From Acidobacteriota bacterium (GTDB lineage Bacteria > Acidobacteriota > Terriglobia > Bryobacterales > UBA6623), in assembly GCA_016125275.1 (NCBI GenBank), contig WGMB01000003.1, forward strand, positions 868,001-932,000: DNA of 64,000 bases. The letters are read 5' to 3'. The translations under genes and the position numbers were made by a program. Position 1 is the stretch's first letter; the number at the start of each line of letters is the position of its first letter. Under the pieces are notes generated by a model. That model saw only the letters and a list, made by a program, of their open reading frames with translations, did not search any database and was not told the origin of the DNA. Positions 55,224 through 64,000 of this stretch are shown here, in pieces.

Positions 55224-55853
55224 TTAAGCATTTCCTCCGTCGAGGATCGCCCTGTCGGCCTTCGGGCTGGTCGCCAGATGCGCCAGCCTCTCTCGCAGGG
55301 TCTCATAGGCTCGAAACAGGAGAGACTTGACGGCCGACACCGAGCACCCCAGGGCGTCGGCGATCTGCTGATAGTCCATCTCCTGGTATTTGTGCATCAG
55401 CACGGCGGCGCGCTGCTTGTCCGGCAGTTGCGCAATCGCCTCGCGCACGGCCGACAGCCTGGCGTCGGCCAGCATCTGCTGCTCCCGGTTGGCCCGCCCG
55501 TCGACGGCTTCGATCACCGGACGGCCGTCGAGCTCTTCATCCAGGCTGCGCTTGCTCTTCTCGTGCCGGTGATCGCGCAGCGCGTTGAGCGCCAGGCGCG
55601 TGGCGATGCGATACAGCCACGTGGCGAAGCGAGCCGTCGGCTCATAGGTTTCCCGCGCGCGGTAGACGCGTAGAAACACCTCCTGCGCCAGCTCCTCGGC
55701 CCAGGCCGGATCGCGCACCATGCGCCCGAGATATCCGATCAGCGGCCCACGATATTTGACGAGCAGCAGCTCGAAGCTGGCCGTGTCCCCGGCCCGAACC
55801 TCGAGCATCCGTCGTGCATCGGGCTCCAAAGCGATTTCCGCTCCCACGCCCAT
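55224..55853 (-). CDS. ECF-type RNA polymerase sigma factor
   Basis: A 209-residue sigma-70 family factor. Region 2 is FELLLVKYRGPLIGYLGRMVRDPAWAEELAQEVFLRVYRARETYEPTARFATWLYRIATR; region 4 is LPDKQRAAVLMHKYQEMDYQQIADALGCSVSAVKSLLFRAYETLRERL. Region 3 is missing, as in ECF sigmas. The ATG at 55853 is preferred; a GTG three codons upstream is possible. It is first in an operon with a membrane anti-sigma and a DUF3106 protein, so it probably responds to an envelope signal. Confidence 0.92.
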   Translation of the reverse strand: MGVGAEIALEPDARRMLEVRAGDTASFELLLVKYRGPLIGYLGRMVRDPAWAEELAQEVFLRVYRARETYEPTARFATWLYRIATRLALNALRDHRHEKSKRSLDEELDGRPVIEAVDGRANREQQMLADARLSAVREAIAQLPDKQRAAVLMHKYQEMDYQQIADALGCSVSAVKSLLFRAYETLRERLAHLATSPKADRAILDGGNA

Positions 55854-55916
55854 AAAGAACACCGCGGCGCGCTGAAGGTTGCGGCCGCGGCGTCAAATAA
55901 TTGTAAACCCGAGCAG

Positions 55917-56519
55917 TTAGACGCGTCCGACCAGCGTCGGCCGGGCGCCGACCTCGACCGGTTCGGCCACCTGCAGGAACGGGAACTCGGCCACCCGGCG
56001 ATAGACCGGACCGGCGTCGGTGACGGTGCTCTCGAACAGCGTGAAGCGGTCGGGATTCAGCGTTCCGAACTCACGGCTCGGCAACTCCTCGACGGCGTTG
56101 TGCAGCTCGTCGAGCGACTCGCCGTCGAAGACCCGGCCCAGCGTCAGGTGAGGCTGGTAGGGCCGCACCTCCGGAACCACGCCGAGCGGCGCCAAGGCGG
56201 CGTCGACGTTGCTGGCCAACTGGCGCAGGGGAGCCGTGTTCTCGGCGCCGACCCAAAAGACTCGCGGCCGATCGAGGCTCGGAAAGTAGCCCAGGCCGGC
56301 CAAGGGCACGGCGATCGGCTGGGTCACGCGAACCTCTGAGAGGTTGCGCAACAGGACGTCGAGGCGCGATTCGGGCCAATCCCCGACGTACTTCAACGTG
56401 ACGTGCATGTTCTGAGGATGGACCCACCGCACCGGGGCGACGGGACGGAGTCGTCGCACGAGCTCGGTGAGGTTGGCGACAACTTTGGAGTTCAATTCGA
56501 GCGCAGTAATGAGGCGCAT
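55917..56519 (-). CDS. thpR: RNA 2',3'-cyclic phosphodiesterase
   Basis: A 200-residue 2H phosphoesterase. The paired motifs are NMHVTLKYVGD (about residue 39) and QPHLTLGRV (about residue 122), with the usual YFPSLDRPRVFWVG between. The enzyme opens 2',3'-cyclic phosphates and in vitro ligates tRNA halves. Length is normal. It lies downstream of the Cna-like gene on the same strand. Confidence 0.9.
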   Translation of the reverse strand: MRLITALELNSKVVANLTELVRRLRPVAPVRWVHPQNMHVTLKYVGDWPESRLDVLLRNLSEVRVTQPIAVPLAGLGYFPSLDRPRVFWVGAENTAPLRQLASNVDAALAPLGVVPEVRPYQPHLTLGRVFDGESLDELHNAVEELPSREFGTLNPDRFTLFESTVTDAGPVYRRVAEFPFLQVAEPVEVGARPTLVGRV

Positions 56520-56594
56520 ACAGTGGCAGCCTGCCTTTTTCTTCGGGGTGTGACGGGGTGGGGGAACCCGGTCGGTGAGAACCTCTCCGCCCTC

Positions 56595-57002
56595 TTACTT
56601 CTGGTCCTTCGTGTGAACAGAGAACTGTTTCTGGGGTGGTTTCAGGGTCACCGTATACTCTTGCTCGACGCCGCTGAGCTCAATCTTGCCGCCGTAGGTC
56701 TGGTAACCGGTGCTGATCACCTGCACCATGTACCAACCTTGCTCGAGCGGCGGCAAAGGAGCCGAACCCTGCATGCTCGTCTTGAGCTGCAACGGACGGC
56801 CCTTCATCTTGCGGCTGTCTTCCTTCTTGAGTCGTCCAATCACCACGCTGGCGCGCGGCACGGGCTTGCCTTCCTCGTCGACCACCAGAATCCGCAGGCT
56901 CGTCAGGTCCGCAGCGAGAAGCGCGGGCGACGAGAGGGCGGCCAAGGTAAACGTCTGAGTCAGGATCGAACGGCGCGTCAGCTTAGTGTTAAGAAACGAC
57001 AT
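56595..57002 (-). CDS. small exported protein with carboxypeptidase-regulatory/Cna-B-like domain
   Basis: A 135-residue protein with a Tat-like leader (KLTRRSILTQTFTLAALSSPALLAA). The mature part LRILVVDEEGKPVPRASVVIG, PLPPLEQGWYMVQVISTGYQTY is a seven-stranded CarboxypepD-reg/Cna-B-type sandwich. Its ATG overlaps the TAA of the upstream beta-barrel gene (TAATG), so the two are coupled and probably work together at the cell surface. Function unknown. Confidence 0.78.
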   Translation of the reverse strand: MSFLNTKLTRRSILTQTFTLAALSSPALLAADLTSLRILVVDEEGKPVPRASVVIGRLKKEDSRKMKGRPLQLKTSMQGSAPLPPLEQGWYMVQVISTGYQTYGGKIELSGVEQEYTVTLKPPQKQFSVHTKDQK

Positions 57003-58759
57003 TAGAACACAAAATTCAGCGATCCGCGATAGCTGCGGACCGATTGGACCAAATAGACCGTACGACCGTCCTGCGTCTGGATCGGGATGTAGCCGGCCTC
57101 CAGCAGGTTGCGGACGTCGGCGGTCACCTCGAAGCGGCCCGAACCCGCGCCGAAAGGCAGCGGCTGCCGCACGAAGAAATTCAGCCCGGGGTTGGAGCGG
57201 GAGGCAAACTCATTATAGAGGTCCGCCGCGATCGCCGAGCGCCGGTTGAGCCATTGGTAGCTGGAGATGATCGAGGTTTCCGTGCCGGGCAGCTTCGCCG
57301 ACAGCGAAGTCGTGAGCATGTGGGCCCGGTCGACCTCCAACCGGTCGCGCAGGCTCGCGGCGTCCACCTTGCCCTCGCCGTCTTCGCGGTAGTCCAGCGC
57401 GCCGGTGTTGCCGTAGCCCAGCGCGGCCTCGATCCGCTCGTTGACCTTGCGGGCGTAGGAGACCCGGTAGCCGCGAATCAAGTGGCGGCCGCCGTTGACC
57501 GTGGCCGCCTGCGAGAACAGGTCCGGCAGAATGTTCGCCCCGTCGAAGAAGCTGCCCGGCGCGAGCGCGCTCAAGGCGGCGTCGGTGATCAGGTCCTGAT
57601 ACACGCCGGCCTCGAACAGTCCCTTGCCCAGCTCCTCGCGATAGGCCGCTTCCATGTGCTCGGTCCGCTGCACCGTGGCGCGGCCGTTGAGCAGCGAGAC
57701 GCGCGGAAACATGCCCAGCGCCGACAGGCTCTGCCGCAGTTGCTCCTGCTTGGCCGAGTCGGCGTCGGGCCGCGGCGCCCCGGAGGAGTAGCGCAGCTCC
57801 ACGCTGCGGCGCGGCGTGATCTCATGGGTCAGCTTGGCGAACGGGCTCACGTAGTCGAGCCGGTCGATGAAACGTACCGATTCGTACAGGAAACCGTACT
57901 TGAGCTCGGTGGAGGCGCCGATCTTCGTGCTGTCGCGGAAGCCCAGCGACAGCGTCTGGAGCGACGGCATCGACGAGCTGCCCTGCATCGGGTCGAACAG
58001 CGCCCGGCCGGCCGCCGCCGAGGTCTGCAACTGACGCACCGTGAGGCTCACCTCCGGCGCCGAAAAGCCGAGCTCGCGCTTGAAGCTGCCGCGGAAGCCC
58101 GTCGTCGGCGTGTCTCCGGCGATATTGTTCCCGAAATTGCCGCTCACCGTCACGTCGTTGTTGCCGAACACCGACGTCGCCAGCGCAAAGCTCGTGCCCA
58201 GATCGGACTCGTTGGCCAGGGCCGTCGAGCGCACCCCGCCGCCGCCGCTGAGCTTCGCCAGCCCCTGCGTTTCACTGAACGCGCCGGAGAGCTTGCGCAT
58301 CACCCGGCGGGTCTCGGCGACGTCCTCGTTGGGCGCCAGGCGCAGCACCGGCCGCGTGGTGTGCGTCGCGCGCAGCACCCACTTCCAGTCGTCGGTCATG
58401 TCGCGGACTTGGCCGCGACCCGGATAGGCCAACTGCATCGAGGAAAACAAGCCGCGCAGCCCGACGTCGAGCACTACGCTGCGGCCGGCCTCGACCTTCA
58501 CGCCGTTTTCGGTCAGCGGCAGGAAGCGGTTCAGGGTCACCCGCAGGGCGTACTCGCCGGGGAACAGATCGGTGAGCACGAACGAGCCGCGATGGTCGGT
58601 GAAGACCCGCTTCAGCATTACGCCGTCCGGCGACAGAGCGGCCACGGCGGCGCCCATCTGGGGCGTGCCGCGGTCGTCCTTCACCCAGCCCTGGATCGAG
58701 CCCAGCAGCAAGTTCTGGGCCGGCGCGGCGGCCGTCAGGAGCAAAAAGCCGGCCGTCAC
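57002..58759 (-). CDS. TonB-receptor-like outer-membrane beta-barrel with carboxypeptidase-regulatory domain
   Basis: A protein of at least 585 residues. After a signal peptide come a CarboxypepD-reg domain (GSIQGWVKDDRGTPQMGAAVAAL, FVLTDLFPGEYALRV, about residues 18-100) and a long beta-rich region of alternating strands ending YRGSLNFVF; the final Phe is the usual outer-membrane barrel signal. There is no clear TonB plug. The first standard start is GTG at 58759, which leaves no basic n-region; an in-frame CTG at 58810 with AAGGAG upstream would complete the signal peptide. It lies between the GWxTD and Cna-like genes in one operon. Confidence 0.78.
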   Translation of the reverse strand: MTAGFLLLTAAAPAQNLLLGSIQGWVKDDRGTPQMGAAVAALSPDGVMLKRVFTDHRGSFVLTDLFPGEYALRVTLNRFLPLTENGVKVEAGRSVVLDVGLRGLFSSMQLAYPGRGQVRDMTDDWKWVLRATHTTRPVLRLAPNEDVAETRRVMRKLSGAFSETQGLAKLSGGGGVRSTALANESDLGTSFALATSVFGNNDVTVSGNFGNNIAGDTPTTGFRGSFKRELGFSAPEVSLTVRQLQTSAAAGRALFDPMQGSSSMPSLQTLSLGFRDSTKIGASTELKYGFLYESVRFIDRLDYVSPFAKLTHEITPRRSVELRYSSGAPRPDADSAKQEQLRQSLSALGMFPRVSLLNGRATVQRTEHMEAAYREELGKGLFEAGVYQDLITDAALSALAPGSFFDGANILPDLFSQAATVNGGRHLIRGYRVSYARKVNERIEAALGYGNTGALDYREDGEGKVDAASLRDRLEVDRAHMLTTSLSAKLPGTETSIISSYQWLNRRSAIAADLYNEFASRSNPGLNFFVRQPLPFGAGSGRFEVTADVRNLLEAGYIPIQTQDGRTVYLVQSVRSYRGSLNFVF

Positions 58760-58852
58760 CGCCGCTCTCAGGGCAGTGCGTTGGATTCCGGCGATCGACG
58801 ACTCGAACAGTCTCTTGCTCTCCTTGGCGCCCGGCGGCCTCGCGGCCCGCCC

Positions 58853-60505
58853 TTAGATCACCTTGAACTTCGTGGTCGGCGTCAGAACCTCGTTGCGGAC
58901 CCGGTCAGTGACCTTGAGCGTGAGCTGATACTCGCCCGGCTCCAAGTGCAGAGCCTCCAGCGGCAACAGCTTCTCGATGGTCACCTGCGTGAGCGAAGCG
59001 CCGCGGATGTCCGCGAAGTCTTCGGTCACATCCAACAGCAGATCTCCGGGAGAGCCGGCCCGGGCGATCTGGTAGTTGATCTCGCCGTCCGGAATGTCCT
59101 CCCCTTCGGGCTCCCCGAGATTGTAGATCTCCATGTAGATGCCCATCCGCTCGTCCTTCTTGAACTCCTCGGTGATGCGCGGACGCACCTTCGAAGCGCC
59201 CAGCACGAACTGTCCGGCGCCGAGCGAACGCGTCGGAACGCGCTCGATCTTGTCGGCCAGAATCAGCGTGCTCATGCCGAGGGCGTCATCGGGGAACTCG
59301 GGCACCTTCAGCGCCGTGCGATAGGTGCTCATCGTCTCGCCGATGATGTCCTTCACCACCAGCTCCAGGCGGTACATGCCCGGCTTGAGCGGCAGCGGCT
59401 TGTTGTAGATCGAAGAGCGCTCGGCCTCGGCCGCCAGCCGGTCCGGCGTGGTGTTGATGCTGACGGTGTCCTCGAAGAAGGTCTCCACCCGGCGCGTCAC
59501 CGTGGTGATGCGGCCGTAGATGTTGACCACGGCCTTGTGCAGACCGTCTTCCTGCTTGAACATCAGGTCCTGGTTGTCGAGCTGAACGGTGATGCCGGTC
59601 AGCACCGAGCTGTCGGTGATCCGGACGTAGCTCATCTCCACCTGGAACGGCAGCGTGTTGAACTCGATCGTCGAGTCGACCACCGCCTCCAAATCCTTGA
59701 ACTTGACCACCGGCGGTTTCTGGATGTTGGCGTAGAGCTGCAACCGCTCGAACTGGTTGTAGCGCATCGACTGCTGGCCGCCGATCGGCGTACCCATGCG
59801 GGTGCCGTCCGTACGGGTAAAGCGGTCGCGCTTGTCCGCCAGGCCCATCTGCTCGGCGATCGTCAGACCGGCGCCGGGCACGTACAGCAAGGCGTCCTTT
59901 TCCGACGGGTCCATCGTCATGCGGTACTCGCCGGTCATCGTCGGGTCGACGAACTCGAGCAGAATGTCGCTGCCGATGCCTTCGATCCAGCGGTAGCGCC
60001 AGATCTCGAACGGGAACGTGGAGGTGAAGCCGCCGCCCTCGTTGTAGGGGCGCTGGTACATGCCGCCCGAGGGATGCGATTCGATCTCATCCGGCGGGCC
60101 GTAGGCGATGTAAACCCGGCCGCGGTCGGTCTTCCAACCGGGGATGCCGGAGGCGTAGCGCTCGCTGGCGTAGGCGATGCGGCGGTAGTGCTCTTCGCGG
60201 TACTCGTTCTCGAGCGAGTCCGGCGTGGGATCACGGCGCAGCCAGAAGCCCTGAATGAACTGTTCGCGCTCCTCGTCGGTCGACATCTGCAGGAACGCCT
60301 TCCGCTCGTCCGGCGTGATGATGTACCGGACGTCCTCGTCGAGCCACTTCTTGAAGGGCCCTTCGAGCTCTTTCCGCAACTCCTTGAGACGACGGCGTTC
60401 CTCGCTCTTCGACAGGCCCCCGGAGGGCTCCTGCGCGAACGACGGAGTCGCGACCGCCCAAAGCGCCGCCAAGGCGCAACAGCTAATCCAGATTCGGTTC
60501 GACAT
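58853..60505 (-). CDS. GWxTD-domain protein
   Basis: A 550-residue exported protein (leader MSNRIWISCCALAALWAVATPSFA). The GWxTD domain lies about residues 40-210, with WLDEDVRYIITPDERKAF, FWLRRDPTPD, PGWKTDRGRVYIAYGPPDEIES and WRYRW; the C-terminal half is beta-rich. The domain is common in Acidobacteriota and some Bacteroidota and has no settled function. ATG at 60505 is preferred to TTG at 60514. A sigma-70 promoter with 17-bp spacing lies upstream. First gene of the envelope operon. Confidence 0.88.
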   Translation of the reverse strand: MSNRIWISCCALAALWAVATPSFAQEPSGGLSKSEERRRLKELRKELEGPFKKWLDEDVRYIITPDERKAFLQMSTDEEREQFIQGFWLRRDPTPDSLENEYREEHYRRIAYASERYASGIPGWKTDRGRVYIAYGPPDEIESHPSGGMYQRPYNEGGGFTSTFPFEIWRYRWIEGIGSDILLEFVDPTMTGEYRMTMDPSEKDALLYVPGAGLTIAEQMGLADKRDRFTRTDGTRMGTPIGGQQSMRYNQFERLQLYANIQKPPVVKFKDLEAVVDSTIEFNTLPFQVEMSYVRITDSSVLTGITVQLDNQDLMFKQEDGLHKAVVNIYGRITTVTRRVETFFEDTVSINTTPDRLAAEAERSSIYNKPLPLKPGMYRLELVVKDIIGETMSTYRTALKVPEFPDDALGMSTLILADKIERVPTRSLGAGQFVLGASKVRPRITEEFKKDERMGIYMEIYNLGEPEGEDIPDGEINYQIARAGSPGDLLLDVTEDFADIRGASLTQVTIEKLLPLEALHLEPGEYQLTLKVTDRVRNEVLTPTTKFKVI

Positions 60506-60945
60506 CACTGGCAAAGAACCTCTTCTCGTCGGAGCGGCCGAGGCAACCGTTCGGGCGCTCCACCCCGTCTCGATTCTAGGACCTGGCCCGAGCTAGGTCA
60601 AGGCGGAGCCCTTAGCCGGCGGCGATCCGGCGGCCGTGCCGTGCGCCTCCGCACAGCGGCCGCCCCGGCCGAGACAGCGGCTCCAGGGTTGAACCCGGTC
60701 CTTTCTCCGAGGATACGACCGGGCGGCGCGACGCGTTTCAGAAATCCGCCGACCGAGAAACCTACGAAAAGCGGAAGAGAACCTTCCTAAATGCGTATTT
60801 TCTAACGGCAACCCGACAAAGAACGGGTGCGCTTCGGTCTTGAATCTGCGACATTTAGCAGAGGACGGCTCTCCGCCGCGAGTGGCCCCTCGCGTGCTGT
60901 AACAGACTGTTCTTCTGCCGGGTCATTTGACGCGGCTGGGGTGAA
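60506..60945. other. divergent intergenic region GWxTD operon/histidine kinase
   Basis: 440 bases without a supported gene. It holds the GWxTD promoter and several GC-rich inverted repeats (for example GCCGGCGGCG next to CCGGCGGC near 60613-60634). For the kinase gene I see GGGG four bases before the ATG but no convincing -10/-35 pair. Confidence 0.5.
60573..60601 (-). promoter_or_regulatory. sigma-70 promoter of the GWxTD operon
   Basis: On the minus strand TTGACC (60601-60596) and TAGAAT (60578-60573) are separated by exactly 17 bases. Transcription would start near 60566 and give a leader of about 60 bases before the ATG at 60505. Confidence 0.75.
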
Positions 60946-63811
<2,866 letters not shown>

Positions 63812-63819
<8 letters not shown>

Positions 63820-64000
63820 CGCCCAGAACCGGCTCGACTCCCGCGGCCGCATCCTCATCATCGACGATGAAGAGGTCATTCGCGACAGCCTGGAGACCCT
63901 CCTCGGTCTCGAGCGCTTCGAGGTCCATACGGCCGTCGACGGCGCCAAGGGTTTGGCGGCGCTGGGCAACCGCGCCTACGACTTGGTGCTGCTCGACCTG
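63812..64000 (+). CDS. response regulator, N-terminal part (runs off the window)
   Basis: Sixty-three residues of a receiver domain: ILIIDDEEVIRDSLETLL contains the acidic pair, and the phosphorylated Asp is Asp62 in DLVLLDL at the window edge. It overlaps the kinase gene, so the two form a two-component pair. The output domain is outside the window; an NtrC-type regulator is common in this setting but cannot be seen. Confidence 0.88.

Noticed and set aside
57044-60790. Very long plus-strand open frame (over 1200 codons)
   Set aside because: It is the antisense shadow of the beta-barrel and GWxTD genes. Its translation is low-complexity Arg/Leu/Gln/His-rich, typical of the opposite strand of GC-rich coding DNA, and it ignores all gene boundaries.

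Overview
The window is GC-rich bacterial chromosome, densely coded on both strands. It most resembles an Acidobacteriota genome of the Bryobacterales/Solibacter type. That placement is inferred from gene content: a GWxTD-domain protein followed by a carboxypeptidase-regulatory/beta-barrel protein, a DUF3106 protein behind an ECF sigma factor, many Tat-type signal peptides on sugar-acid enzymes and sulfatases, and a PDZ-containing histidine kinase. A complete Na+-pumping NADH:quinone reductase suggests a sodium-rich (for example marine) habitat. No rRNA, tRNA, CRISPR array, IS element or convincing prophage was seen.

Layout. 1-2.3 kb: end of an unrecognised gene, a DUF3891 gene and a xylose isomerase-family gene. 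2.4-9.5 kb: minus-strand cell-wall block (AMIN-amidase, lytic transglycosylase, anhydro-MurNAc kinase anmK) with mutS upstream and overlapping anmK. 9.8-12.8 kb: metal-responsive MerR regulator and CopA-type ATPase. 12.8-15.1 kb: exported enolase-superfamily dehydratase, a second MerR-like regulator and thiS. 15.4-22.5 kb: nqrABCDEF, a strong terminator, then apbE, which attaches FMN to NqrB and NqrC. 22.5-29.9 kb: metal-dependent hydrolase, KDG kinase, lipoprotein, two serine hydrolases, AraC regulator, VOC protein and Uma2 nuclease. 30-34.6 kb: sulfatase, gluconate-dehydrogenase gamma-like subunit, GMC oxidoreductase, sterol-desaturase-like protein. 34.7-42.3 kb: glnA, two more enolase-superfamily enzymes, acetyltransferase, SDR, L-threonate dehydrogenase-like enzyme, D-2-hydroxyacid dehydrogenase. 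42.3-49.2 kb: glycosyltransferase, small proteins, a tandem pair of about 620-aa exported proteins of unknown function (one with a 1-bp frameshift), and an orphan PolX-like HhH protein. 49.2-54 kb: sulfatase, flippase-like protein, TIG-like protein, exported DapA-family lyase, heme-membrane-like protein. 54-60.5 kb: ECF sigma/membrane anti-sigma/DUF3106 operon, thpR, envelope operon (GWxTD, beta-barrel, Cna-like). 60.9-64 kb: histidine kinase and truncated response regulator.

Themes. (1) Carbohydrate and sugar-acid breakdown, much of it apparently extracytoplasmic: sulfatases, GMC dehydrogenase, sugar-acid dehydratases, a DapA-family lyase, KDG kinase, threonate-type dehydrogenase. (2) Envelope building and recycling. 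(3) Sodium bioenergetics. Start-site organisation is striking: many genes that begin transcription units lack a Shine-Dalgarno sequence and carry a -10-like hexamer 6-10 nt before the start codon, as expected for leaderless mRNAs, whereas operon-internal genes usually have good SDs. Other items worth a second look are a twice-occurring hairpin-forming repeat, a MerR whose cysteine pattern does not match its Cu+ ATPase partner, and the unexplained duplicated exported family.
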